Of a DNA stretch of 64,000 nucleotides, positions 45,016-55,440 are shown piece after piece. Within the stretch, counting starts at the first letter, position 1. Every line of letters begins with the position of its first letter. The notes beneath the pieces are model-generated. The model was not told the origin of the DNA. It saw only the letters and a list, made by a program, of their open reading frames with translations, and did not search any database. The DNA lies in contig OX438748.1 of the NCBI GenBank assembly GCA_949316235.1, positions 10,295,001 to 10,359,000 on the forward strand, written 5' to 3'. Origin of the DNA: Oegoconia quadripuncta. Its lineage: Eukaryota > Arthropoda > Insecta > Lepidoptera > Autostichidae. The position numbers and the translations under genes are program-made.

Positions 45016-45739
45016 TTGATTGATTTACTTTCAACAACGTCGCCGACTACGAAATATATTTTTCCATATATTAGCAATAATAAAAAATACGACAGTGAAC
45101 ATAGAGATAAGAGCGTCAGTGGAATTATTTTTAAATTTGTAGTGGCTGTAGTCGGTTGTTTTTTTTTAATAAAAGTTTTTGTTCATGTCGTGTTCTGGCT
45201 GGCTTAAGATAGTTGCTGTATACCTAGTGGTTTCCCATCAACGAAAATTTATTCGGCACGCACTGGCATCGACATCCGGTCAGGAAAGCATTCGTTTTAT
45301 TACAGGAACGCCCCATCACCCAAGTGAAACATTCACCCAAGCTACAAACAAAGAAAAAAAAATAATAAACTTAACCACTTAACACTTAGCTAAAATCTAC
45401 CTTCGAGCCCACTAATACAGCACGATTTCCGTTAAGTTACAATGACTGTTAGTACATTACTCGCAGAATGGGGCCATTCAGTAGCAAAATGTAAATACAA
45501 TGGTATGCATTAATTGCTAGGTTTTCACAGTTCGTTTATTGGTCGAGCAGTATTTTTTTGTTCTGTTTTAATCAATCTTGTCTTGGTTTTAATAGTGCTA
45601 GTGGTAATAAAACCGATGGGGATTGTAATTGATAAGCATAATTTATTTCGATAGAGAAAATTATAGCGACATTGAAAGAATTATTACCGTTTATTTAATT
45701 CTATCTGTAGAAGAACGAAAGACAGCGACATAGCCCAGC
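45016..45739. other. No feature seen
   Basis: AT-rich unique sequence with short chance frames. Confidence 0.4.
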
Positions 45740-45985
45740 GGATTGATAAGTTGAAGTGGAAGTGGGCATGCCACAACTGATGGCCTATGGGGCATTGATG
45801 TTCTAGAGTGAAGACTACGCACCAAGAAGCGCCGCGGCGTCCATCCATGACATGAACGGACGTAATGAAGGTCACGCGCAGTCGCTAGCTAGATGCAGGC
45901 CGGTTGCAATGGAAACATGTGGTGAAGGCCTATGTTCAGCAGTGAATGTCCTTTGGCTGACATGATGATCACGATTTGGTTATAC
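45740..45985 (+). pseudogene. RTE LINE ORF2 C-terminus and 3' end
   Basis: 'GATAAGTTGAAGTGGAAGTG' gives KLKWKWA, the KLKWxWAGH motif just upstream of the stop. 'AAGCGCCGCGGCGTCCATCC' is the GRPP-type region, and 'GCAGTCGCTAGCTAGATGCA' with 'AAGGCCTATGTTCAGCAGTG' forms the 3' end. Indels break the frame. Same family as 26740-26950 in the opposite orientation. Confidence 0.8.
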
Positions 45986-46059
45986 ATCGAATTATAATTA
46001 TAAATAAAATGATCTGTTTATACCCAAAAGTTCTTGCTTCGGTATATTCTACATATTTG

Positions 46060-46155
46060 ACAGGTTTCCTGCCTGATTTGTTGTAAGGCATTCTATATAT
46101 CCGCCTGGCTACCACCATCTTTTCTGCCGGCAAGCAGCGTTGTTGTGATCAGATT
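46060..46155 (+). mobile_element. SINE family B, fragment
   Basis: 'CCGCCTGGCTACCACCATCT', TTTCTGCCGGCAAGCAGCG and TTGTTGTGATCAGATTG match the middle of 54355-54425 and 63410-63480. Head and tail are missing. Confidence 0.6.
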
Positions 46156-46789
46156 GTTTGAAGTGATTATGCAAAAGATATACAGTGCCCGTAATAAGTT
46201 GCGGATTCTAGGTTTCTGTTCAGTTGACATCAAGTGTGAAATGAGGCTTAATGCTGACCAATGTTACAACCAGCGACATAAACAACTTACTCGTAAAATG
46301 GACATTGAGATAGACGGAAGAGAGTAAATCGCATGCGTATCCGCGCTTTTATTTGCGTTTTTATCTCCCCCACCAGTCAAAGGGATAATATCCCAGACTT
46401 AAATATAAAAGCTTGTTGTATCACATCCCTTTGTTTATATCAGACAGGGTTTAATCGGATCTCTGATCGGATTTAGCTTGTTATCTCGCTATACCGTTTA
46501 CAAAGCCTACGTGTGTTTGTTTATAATATTACCAATATAGGAATTATTGTTACGTAATAATATCGTTTTAATTAAAATATTTATGCATTTACACATGATG
46601 CCGTTATATTGAAAGACGTTTTATTTGTGTTATGGACCATGAGGCTTTCACCTCACCGACCAAAAATGTACTAGTTATTAGGGATTTGAGGTGTAAAAGA
46701 AGAGTTTGTCAGTTCGACTGTTAGAATTCATCATCAGTCCGTAACCATCCCACTGCAGAGATATAGGCTTCCCTCATATATGAGGGAGC
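46156..46789. other. No feature seen
   Basis: AT-rich unique sequence. Confidence 0.4.
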
Positions 46790-47105
46790 GTGGGCCATAG
46801 TACACCACGCTGGCCCAATGCGGGTTGGAGACTTCACATGCCTTTAAATGTTAATTTCTTAGACATGCAGGTTCCTTCACCCTTTAAGAGCCTTTTTCAT
46901 GGGGAGTGTTCTGAAGAACTGTTCGAGCTAATACCCGCTGCTCAATTTAACCGATACACTTCTCGCCGAAAATTAATTATAATTGCACAAAATATATTAA
47001 ATTAAATTTAAAAACTCATTGGTACATGGCCTGCCTGGGGATCGATCTAGGACGTCCCAAATTGGGAGACTGTGTCTCCTCAACTGAGCCACCGATGCTC
47101 CTTAA
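46790..47105 (-). mobile_element. tRNA-headed SINE family C, copy 2
   Basis: The minus-strand head (47101-47030) reads CGGTGGCTCAGTTGAGGAGA (A box), then TCTCCCAATTTGGGACGTCC and AGATCGATCCCCAGGCAGGC (B box). The left end 'CACGCTGGCCCAATGCGGGT' matches 41733 onwards. Confidence 0.8.
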
Positions 47106-47143
47106 TTAGAATAAAGGCCATAGATTTAGGAAAAATATTCGGC

Positions 47144-47226
47144 GAATGGGCTATTGGCCGTTTTGAGAATGAGACGTTCTACGAATGTGACGTTTGCGAC
47201 TCTGAGACATTTTGCGAACGGGAGGT
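47144..47226 (+). repeat. Degenerate 15-18-bp minisatellite, copy 2
   Basis: Units GAGAATGAGACGTTCTAC, GAATGTGACGTTTGC, GACTCTGAGACATTTTGC, GAACGGGAGGTTTTAC follow one another. A 115-codon frame across it (47072-47419) is a by-product: the repeat reads FENETFYECDVCD, as its counterpart at 41.7 kb reads FENGMFYECDGCD. Confidence 0.65.
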
Positions 47227-47739
47227 TTTACGTTTTACTTTCTCCATCATTGTAATAGGTAAAAACGTTGAGATCCATACCGTATGGATAACTCGGAAAA
47301 CTGACAATGTTCATTGTTTGGCAACTACCCGCATGCTACCCGCGGTAGCAGCTAGATCTCTTGTCACCAGAGATCTCAAGCCAGTATTAGATGACTGTGA
47401 TGTTCTCGTTGTAGTCTAATGATTAGACTAGCAAAAAGGACGTTAACTAAATAAATTTTATAAAGGTTCAGAATAAAATTGTGTCAGAAATGTGCCTGAA
47501 TATAATGTCCTGTTTTTGCCGGGATAAAGGATACGACCCTCGTGAGTAGAATGAAGTCCTCAAACAATGCCCTTCCATAAAGTTATGTTACAACCTACTA
47601 AGTTATCTCCGCGACGTGAACAAGCTTATCGTTTTTAATAATGTCCAAATCCACGTATCAATTTAACGATTAATAAATATATACAACGATTATTGACAGA
47701 AATAGGAAAATATCAACATTCTTGTACAAATGTAGATGA
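47227..47739. other. No assigned feature
   Basis: The first 170 bp have moderate GC ('CCCGCATGCTACCCGCGGTA') and an inverted AGATCTC...GAGATCT near 47352-47380, possibly more of the SINE C/minisatellite element. The rest is AT-rich. Confidence 0.35.
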
Positions 47740-47998
47740 TGGCCAAATCTACACTAATTAAATAAATAGGAAAATAGGCTTTGACATACACATAGCATCA
47801 TCTAGTTCCGTATTTAGCAATTATGCTTATATTATGGACACCAGATGGTTCAGTTTTTTTTATATTCATTTTATAATTTTCAACGTCTATAACTAGGGTG
47901 CAACATGTACAGACATTCACATATTCTCCATGCGAGATTTGAACCCGCGTCCTTTAGTACAGCAGTAGGGGTTTTTCACCACTACAGGCGCCAATTGC
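47740..47998 (-). mobile_element. tRNA-headed SINE family A, copy 4
   Basis: The head (right end) is GGCGCCTGTAGTGGTGAAAA with the B box GGACGCGGGTTCAAATCTCG. The body contains the reverse of 'GCATCATCTAGTTCCGTATT' and 'CTTATATTATGGACACCAGA'. It is closest to 60236-60522. Confidence 0.8.
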
Positions 47999-50976
47999 AA
48001 TTTTATAGAAAAAAATTATATAAGAGTAATTAAAGACCGGCACTATAAAGGTAGATAAATGAATATAATCCACGTAAAGATTCACAAAAAACTCTCTGAA
48101 TAGGCAAATTTAACAAACTCTCTGTTTATGTTTTTAAAATAAACTTTATGATTTTATAACAATGGTAAAAGTGTTTAGACATTTTGTCCGTTAGTATCTT
48201 TCATATGTGGGTAATAAATGATCGTGCTAATACCCGTATGAATTCTGAAACATGAAGAGTCCTCGGCACAATGGCAATGGTCTTAATACCTCACAATCCG
48301 TACGGACATTCATTTCCTCGGATGCGATTTTGCTATCGACGATTTCAAGATTCTCGTAAGAACTTGAAACTTAAGGTCGCTTTACACTGCATGTAGGTGC
48401 AGTTGCAATATAAAATAAAGATTTATATTTTTAAATTTTACACGTGTTCGAGTAAAATGCATAACGTTACCTCTAGTTTTAAGGTCTCTTAAGAACTACA
48501 CGGGTGCTTGCTCAATGACATTTGAAATTCATTTAAAAGTACCCAAAACTTATTGTGAAGTAAACAACAGCTAAACCCTAAGAACTTCCTGTAAAGCAAA
48601 ATAAAAATTAATTTATTGAGTTGTCGGTCAATTATGCAGATTTATGCCCGGAGGCTCGGTCCTCAAGCTCATTTTTATGTTCCGTAGGGTGCATTCCGTT
48701 TAATTTTCGTTATTCTACGAGTTGCGATTCATTTACAAGCTGTATACTGTCCTACCACTTTTTATGCTTTCGCCACCTTAATGGTTTCATAACTTAGTGA
48801 GATACTGGTGCATTAATAATACTGTTTATTTTTCCTGTATATACCTACTATTTAATCTACTTATTTTTAGTGGATGTTTTCCCAGGATCTATGAGTGATC
48901 TCAACTACAATAAAAACACTACATTTTTATCAATTTCACCAACTACAGTAGAATCGTAAAAATTACACTAGAATTCAAATTCATCGTTAATTATATAATT
49001 TTTTTATAGAAGGAAACTTATTTCTTTATAATTAAAAAAATATTGCCGCAGTCAATGAATGAGAAAATCTATTGAATGAACTGCCTATTCACAGAAATTA
49101 ATCATCGTGTATTTTTTGCTGGATAAGTTCAATTTATCTGACTGATTCTGAATGATATCAATATGTCTGTGTTTAAAAATGAAGCTCATTCTGTTACTTT
49201 CACCGATTCTAATGAACTATTTTGACAATTTTTTAATTGATGTACATGTCTTTTAAACACTGTATTTTGTCACAAATTCTCTTACAGATGCTACACATTT
49301 TCTGTATATATATATTACATTTTCGACATGCAAATACACATGTAATTTCCTTTTCCAAGTTGGAAACACTTGGTTCCACTGAACATTAGTTTTATTTCAC
49401 TTTCGCTGACACTAAACGCATGTACATGTTATAACAATAAAACTTCTATTGTCTCTGGTTCATTGTAAGTGAAAGTGTTAATTATGATATACTACTATAT
49501 AACTCAGTTTTATTTTGGTTTATGTCGACTGAATTTCCCCACAGTTTACCATTTTTTCCTTTCTTTTAATTTAACTTAATTGTATCGTAACATATTTTAT
49601 AACATCTAATTGTTTGTGTCGTGATTTGGGTTAAATTAACCTTTCAATTCTATTTTTAACAATAAATTTAAAAACTGTGTTAATATTTTATGTTTAGCAT
49701 TTTAAGTCGCCCGCGTTTTTTTGGAAATCTTCAAGGATCAGATTTACGTTTTACGATTTCATTCTATTGTATAGATACCGCGAATCAATTGCTATAGGTA
49801 CTAAATTGGTGTACGTGTCACATTTGATAGTGTTTGAAAGTTTAAGTAAATAAACTAAACACAATAAATGTGCTGCAGAAGTACCTACTATGTGCGATCC
49901 CCAACGCACAAAAAGAACCGTCTTTGCACTCGACACAAATTATGTCTTGTGTTCTAATTTGATCCTAGATGCTTTTTTAATTAAAAGTCCTTATCATATA
50001 AAAATTTCAGCATGCAAAGCCATTGATCTTTCACCGGACTACCTTATGGAAACGTGTGATCATAAAAAAGTTTGCCACGTTACGTGTGACGCGTCTCTAT
50101 CGTAGTTAAGCAGGGGTTACGTAACGTTCGCCTATCGGGAATCGATGTCGCTGGCGTGCCGTGTCGCGACGACCATCGTACAGTCGACTGCAAGTTGAGC
50201 TTATCAGGTAATTCTTATTAAGCGGCGCTAAGGTTTTAAATTGAACTTATGTTACGCTCTACTTGCGGTCGACTGCAACTTCACTGGCAAACAAATAATT
50301 AAACGGTCAACCGATGTCGATCGCCCCACTTTCGCCGGAATCATTGGTTTTACCCCAACATGGGTGTTTTTTTTATGGAAAGTCATGACCAATGACCAAA
50401 GAGTTCTTGTAGAAAGTAATATGATATCAACTGTTGCTTGGTATGGATGACTAACAAGATGGAAGAAAAAAATTGTAACCCATCTCATTATACAAATAAT
50501 GTTATTTTTTTATATATTATTTTCAACCACAGTAGTACACAGTTGAGTATCCGAAAAACAAACAAAAAGTAAACGTATTGTTATTTATGTAAATAATGTT
50601 GTAATTTATTAACGGATTTTTAAAATTTCTAGTTCAAGTAGCGGACCTCATAACAACTTATTTCAATATGGGGTTCCGGTTGTCAGATTTTCAGAAAGTT
50701 TAGATGCAACCTCTACTGTGAAGGTATCTTTTCGAACTAAAAAAAACATAAATGTTTCTTTACTTATAAATAGCGTTACAAATACAAAAAAAAAAAAATA
50801 CAAAAAAAAAATATCACCGTGCCTTTATGCTATGCAGCTTTAGAGCTCCTACCTCCAAATAAAATAGCACTGAGATATAGATAGAGAGATAGACGGTACA
50901 TGCAAAATTAAAAGAGTTCTTAGGTTGTATTAACGAAATCTAACAAAAATTACCACTTCAAAGACACTTATACCGA
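47999..50976. other. 3 kb, no gene seen
   Basis: AT-rich apart from 50100-50350, which is CpG-richer and carries GTCGACTGCAA twice (50183 and 50268). Frames there (69 and 78 codons) have no motif. A (A)n run lies at 50785-50810. Confidence 0.4.
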
Positions 50977-51350
50977 ATGAGTTTTTTTACCGTAAGGAAA
51001 AAAATAGGGCATATTAGGTAAGTGAAATAGAAGTTATTGGCATAGAATAGTTTAATATTTTTTTTTCTAAATCGCACGCGACTGCCGGTTATTGATATGC
51101 GACTGGCGTGATTCGTAGGGTTCCTATCATGCGAAATTTATTTGGAATACATTTTTTCTCCAAATTTTGTTTATTTTTTTAATTTAATGATGTAATTACG
51201 TGGCATTGGCTACAAACGCGACGGTCAAATGACAAAATTAACGCTTTACTCGATGACGGTTTTAAAAAAAATTAAACTACCTATGCCAATACCTTCTATT
51301 TCACTTACATAATATGCCCTATTTTTTTCCTTACTGTAAAAAAATTCATA
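50977..51350. mobile_element. MITE with about 90-bp terminal inverted repeats
   Basis: Left 50977-51068 (ATGAGTTTTTTTACCGTAAG, GAAAAAAATAGGGCATATTA, GGTAAGTGAAATAGAAG, TTGGCATAGAATAGTTTAAT) recurs inverted at 51256-51350 with few mismatches. The 190-bp centre ('CGCACGCGACTGCCGGTTAT', 'ACAAACGCGACGGTCAAATG') has no frame. A target duplication was not found, so the superfamily is open. Confidence 0.8.
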
Positions 51351-51573
51351 CAGCAATCAGATGTTATTTTTATAAGTGCAGAAATATTTTTTTAATTAAA
51401 TTAAATTTGTCAACGTGGGATACCTGTATCCAGAGACTACGGTATTCTACCTTGGTTACGAAATCCAAAAAAATAGTTATCAAAGCTGGTTGTTACATGC
51501 CAAAAATACGTACAGCATCGTTAATAACCGGCTTTGAAACTAGACTAAAGAAAGCACATGGATTACAGGGTCG

Positions 51574-51705
51574 GGTGGCGATTCACACCACAAACGGTTC
51601 GCACCGCGGTGCGAAACGACCCATTCAATTTTTGAAGAGCCCCTTTCGCACCGGTGGTGTGAATCGCCACCTGCAAATTTTGAATGGGTCGATTCGCACC
51701 ACAAG
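51574..51705. repeat. Nested palindrome cluster built on 'GATTCGCACCAC'
   Basis: Outer arms GGTGGCGATTCACACCAC (51574-51591) and its exact reverse complement (51654-51671). Inside lies the perfect palindrome TTCGCACCGCGGTGCGAA (51598-51615). CGACCCATTCAA (51617-51628) pairs with TTGAATGGGTCG (51680-51691), and GATTCGCACCAC recurs at 51691-51702. The stretch is GC-rich in AT-rich surroundings and lies 220 bp after the MITE. It could be a foldback element or a rearranged repeat. The 131-codon frame over it is incidental. Confidence 0.85.
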
Positions 51706-51994
51706 GTAAATGACCTTTGATTCGGAAGTTGATTCTCTTTCTGACTCATAATAAAATATTTCACCTAGGTAAATAGAAAAGTAGTAAGTAAAAATGTATA
51801 AATCATTTTTTTAACATAATAGATTGCTTTACTTTTATTATAAAGAAGTAAATATACTCACTGTGAACTGGGAAATAGTGCCCCATATATCAGTAGCAAT
51901 TTAACTGGCATGGCAAAATGATTTAGCGAATTTTAGAATTGGCATAATAGCAAAATTGTACCTTTGTTGTAATAGTCTAGCACTGAAACGTAGT
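51706..51994. other. No feature seen
   Basis: AT-rich unique sequence. Confidence 0.4.
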
Positions 51995-52218
51995 CACTCA
52001 CTATAGGCCTCATTCGAAAGCTCAAGGCCACCAGCTAGCTAAGGAGACGGCGATGCTCGACATTTCACTAGAGATTGTATCAGGAATAAAGAAATCCTTG
52101 GTCTTCGATATGTCCAGCGGGTAGTTTAAAGTGGCAGTGGGCAGGGCACATTGCTCGATGAACTGATAGCCGTTTGGGTATTAAAGTTCTAAAGTGAAAA
52201 ACATACACCGACAAGCGG
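51995..52218 (+). pseudogene. RTE LINE ORF2 C-terminal part, broken
   Basis: 'AAGCTCAAGGCCACCAGCTA' and 'GACGGCGATGCTCGAC' (QRAMERxMLD-like), 'CACTAGAGATTGTATCAGGA' (SLRDxIR), 'TAGTTTAAAGTGGCAGTGGG' (LKWQWAG) and 'CAGGGCACATTGCTCGATGA' (GHIAR) follow the RTE order before breaking off near 52218. Frameshifts are present. The 5S-headed SINE begins almost at once. Confidence 0.75.
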
Positions 52219-52221
52219 AAG

Positions 52222-52345
52222 CATGGACACACTCGTAATTAAAATGCCACTAGTGATCACCCATCCAAGGATTAACCGCGCTAGACATTGCCTAACTTCG
52301 CTAATCGAAAACGAAAAGCGAATGCGACTACGCCACAATGCAAAA
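52222..52345 (-). mobile_element. 5S rRNA-headed SINE, copy 2 (truncated body)
   Basis: The minus-strand head runs from 52339: 'GTGGCGTAGTCGCATTCGCT', 'TTTCGTTTTCGATTAGCGAA', GTTAGGCAATGTCTAGCGCG and GTTAATCCTTGGATGGGTGA. It then shares 'TGGCATTTTAATTACGAGTG' with copy 1 and stops. The shared non-5S lead (about 45 bp) and shared junction show both copies come from one composite element, not from two 5S pseudogenes. Confidence 0.8.
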
Positions 52346-52822
52346 ATGCAATGGTCCCAACCAAATTGAGAACTAAATGTATATTTCCGCTGGGCATCAA
52401 ACCCATAAACTTTCACGCAGGTGTTAGAAGGGTACGTAGAAAACGCTTGATTTATGATATCGTAGGCATTTATGTTGATATATTTGCAGGAGCGAAGTAG
52501 GTACGAATGTGCACTTAGCCGTGACGAATTATGTTTGCTTTAGAAGAAATTCAAGCCATTTGTAACTGTCCGCCAATCCACACTGAGCCCGGTTTGCAGA
52601 ATGGTTCACTGCAGTCTCACTGCAGCGCTCGCTTGTTAGATGATTATCATAATGATACTTATGATAATACTATTTTGTGCCATGGGAAAATCGCGGGTAA
52701 ATGCGGCGATCAGACAAAGAAGTGCTGCTGCAGCGCATAATTTTCGCGACTCAGTGAAGTCAAGTCTGTTTTTCTTTTCATATTTTTTTTTTTATTTCCG
52801 ACAACAAACGTCGGGTGTTATG
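52346..52822. other. No assigned feature
   Basis: Contains 69- and 70-codon chance frames. Moderate GC at 52560-52740. I see no motif or repeat match. Confidence 0.35.
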
Positions 52823-53005
52823 AGCTGACGGCATTGTGTGTGTATGTGTGTCTTTAGTTCATGATACGATTTGAGTGAGATTTTTTTATATTTTAGATTA
52901 AACTAGGAGAAAGGTTCTTAGCTGTATTTGAAGGAAAACATTTTGAAAGATTGAAAAACCAGTTTTAACACAGTTGCTTTGTGTAGTTCCTCGGGAGGTT
53001 TTTAA
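52823..53005 (+). repeat. GACGGCATTGTGTGTG repeat, copy 1
   Basis: 'GCTGACGGCATTGTGTGTGT', 'TTTTAGATTAAACTAGGAGA', AAGGTTCTTAGCTGTATTTG and ACACAGTTGCTTTGTGTAG occur in the same order at 56680-56840. A short relative lies at 2865-2885. Confidence 0.65.
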
Positions 53006-53084
53006 TCTTTCAATTTACATTACTTAATCTTAGTTTTTCTTTCTCTAATTCGTAACTTACGTTTCTCACCTCCAGTAGGGTTGG

Positions 53085-53175
53085 ATGGAAGAGATCTCTT
53101 TAGAGATAAGCTCACCTTTGTACACATTTTCTAACTGTAATCTATATTTTTTGTGCAATAAAGAATAAAGAATCC
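53085..53175 (+). repeat. Retroelement 3' tail 'TGTGCAATAAAG', copy 2
   Basis: 'GTTGGATGGAAGAGATCTCT', 'TTAGAGATAAGCTCACCTTT' and TTTTGTGCAATAAAGAATAA. Same family as 6035-6182. Confidence 0.7.
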
Positions 53176-53284
53176 GTAATTAATTAGAAATATACTAATA
53201 GAGACTTAATAAAAAATAGTACAAGGATAAATATAATATTGTCTAAATTTAAATACTGAGTTTATAGACAATGCACCTTAGGTC

Positions 53285-53517
53285 GCCCGTCACACGAGCA
53301 AAACGTCGACCAGTAAACTCAATAAGGGGGTCTGGTTGAAAACCAGCGCTGAGCAGCAGCTAGTCTCTGTCAGCATTATGCTGAACCAGATCCTTTTGTC
53401 ACAAAAGTGGTATTGTCCTATGTGTATTTACTAATGTAAGTACCTAATGTTAAGTATATTGCGCAAATAATGTTGTGACAATAAACGATTTCTTTCTTTC
53501 TTTCTTTTTATATGAGT
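53285..53517 (+). repeat. Retroelement 3' end with (CTTT)n tail
   Basis: 'GGGTCTGGTTGAAAACCAGC', 'GCATTATGCTGAACCAGATC' and 'GTTGTGACAATAAACGATTT' followed by CTTTCTTTCTTTCTTT. An AATAAA signal and a simple-repeat tail mark a non-LTR retroelement end. No coding part here. Confidence 0.65.
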
Positions 53518-54119
53518 ATGCATGTTTAAATTATTTCTGAGATATATCTATTGTTCTAATTAGAAAAGATGAATAGTAAAAATGCAAATGTGCACAGCAT
53601 TCTTGTGTACATGTTTAATTTTACCACCACAATGCATTATTTTTATAGTTCCAACACACTGTGCAATCTGCTAGAACGTCCGGAAAAAGAACAACGTAAC
53701 AGCTTTGTAGAAATGTAAAATCTAGCATTTAGCGAACAATTTAGAACTACACATGGTTGCTTTTAAAATTGGATTGTGACACGGTTTACTGTAGAAATGT
53801 TTTTGCTTTTTTCTGTTAGTGTTACCATGAATGGCGAGAAACTTTTTATCTAACGAACACTGCGCAACTCTGTTAACATGCATGCATGTAACGTAAGTGT
53901 AGATAATAGCTTCATTGTGCAATTATTTTAGCCTACTATCCAGTAATAGCTAAGTAAATGTGATTACTCACAGGCGCGCGCGAAACACATTTAGGCCTGT
54001 AATAGAGCGCCAACACACGAAGCCGCATGCCGCAACAGTGCGTGGTTCAGCGGATCAAAATTTTGAAAGACGATTAGTAATCTGTTCTGCATATCTGTGC
54101 GATAAGGCGGCGCACGCAG
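53518..54119. other. No feature seen
   Basis: AT-rich, with GC rising from 53970. A 66-codon minus frame has no motif. Confidence 0.4.
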
Positions 54120-54235
54120 CGTCGCAAACCAGGTCGTGCTTTTCACCAGTAGCTCCACCAATTCGCAGCGACGCAGAACTAACCCGTCTCTTCCCGTGGT
54201 TGTCGTAAAAGACGACTATGGGACTTTCCACCAAA
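54120..54235 (+). repeat. CCTTAGTCGC repeat, plus-strand fragment
   Basis: 'CCCGTCTCTTCCCGTGGTTG', 'TCGTAAAAGACGACTATGGG' is the reverse of 5835-5880 and 38905-38945. Confidence 0.6.
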
Positions 54236-54277
54236 AACATCTATAGATTCCACGTTCGACCTCATCTTCAATTAACC

Positions 54278-54616
54278 GCCTTCGTGGCTCAATGTAAACA
54301 ACATTACATGTTTAAGTACTCGGTTTGGTTGGTGGTAGGGCATTTTAAAATTTCCGCCTGGCTAACTACCACCATCTTATCTAAATCTGCCGCCATGCAG
54401 CATTGTTAATAGCATTGTTGTGTTCCGGTTGTCAGAGACAAGATACCCAGTTCCCCAAATGTGCTGGGGTTTCCGGGTCAGTACGCTTCCACCTTCGGCC
54501 TCATCTTCGCTTAACATCAGGTGTGATTGAGGTCAAGTACCAATCCGTAAGGCACAAAAAAAAAACAACATCAGGTGTGATTGAGGTCAAGTACGAACCC
54601 GTCGTGCATATAAAAG
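54278..54616 (+). mobile_element. SINE family B, copy 2 (B box deleted, tail doubled)
   Basis: The head CCGCCTTCGTGGCTCAATGT jumps straight to CATGTTTAAGTACTCGG, so the B-box block present at 63313-63358 is missing. The body is well preserved. The tail 'CATCAGGTGTGATTGAGGTC' occurs twice (54514-54565 and 54566-54616), each followed by a GTACxAxCCGT phrase and CA-rich end. Without a B box this copy should not be transcribed by Pol III. Confidence 0.85.
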
Positions 54617-55307
54617 TCGCTTATACATTTCTGTAAATTTCTGAAAGTGAACCGCGTATGTGGTTTCAAATATCAAACTTTGCTAATATTTGGGATATCT
54701 CTGACCACGCCGTTTGGGATAAAGGTCGTGACATTATGTATGCTATATAAATGTTCTAAATTATTTAAGCAAGCCTGGAATATTGATTTGAATTTTTTAA
54801 GCATTTACCCTCATACCTTAAAGTAACACCGTGTTACCATTCACACTGCATAGAAGTTCATTCTCGTAGTCGTAGTTGAAGTTTGCTAAAGGTAATAAAT
54901 TCTTCTACCTAATAAGATCTAGATACTTTTCTACTCGAATCTGAACTGAATTACAGTTTCGTATGCTCGAACTAATCTTGATCTTATACGTATTAAAAAC
55001 TTTAAAGTAAGTAAAAGAAAATGTTCATTGCGAACATAAAAGAATAATGTACTAGCAACAGCTTCTGCCTCCTCTTCTCGTGAAGGGAAATGTAAAATAT
55101 AGGTTTTCTTTTAACAATGGAGTTTAACAGGATGCATTTCGGTGAGAATGCATTGTAATAATATAAGCTTATTTCACCATCGCCATTTCAGCTTCGGACT
55201 ACTAGTTTATCACAAAACAAATGGAGTTCCTTCGGTTGTAGAAGAAACAGTGTCAGATAAGCATGAATATCCACAAAAATTTAAGTTACGTACTCTTCAA
55301 TTGTTTT
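54617..55307. other. No feature seen
   Basis: AT-rich unique sequence. Confidence 0.4.
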
Positions 55308-55440
55308 CTTACTGAGGTTTGCTGGAAGAGATCTTTGTTTAGGCTCGCCTTTTGTATATTATTAATATTGTTCTGGTTTTTTGTTTTGTTTAATGTGTAT
55401 ACATATATGCAATAAAGTGTTAAATAAATATATAATAATA
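55308..55440 (+). repeat. Retroelement 3' tail 'GCAATAAAGTG', copy 3
   Basis: 'GAGGTTTGCTGGAAGAGATC', 'GTTTAGGCTCGCCTTTTGTA' and TATGCAATAAAGTGTTAAAT. Same family as 6035-6182, more diverged. Confidence 0.65.

Noticed and set aside
47072..47419. 115-codon frame with FYECDVCD, cysteine pairs like a zinc finger
   Set aside because: The motif comes from the 15-18-bp minisatellite read in one frame, and the frame crosses a SINE head.
51314..51709. 131-codon plus frame
   Set aside because: It begins inside a MITE arm and ends in the palindrome cluster; no motif, and composition follows the repeats.
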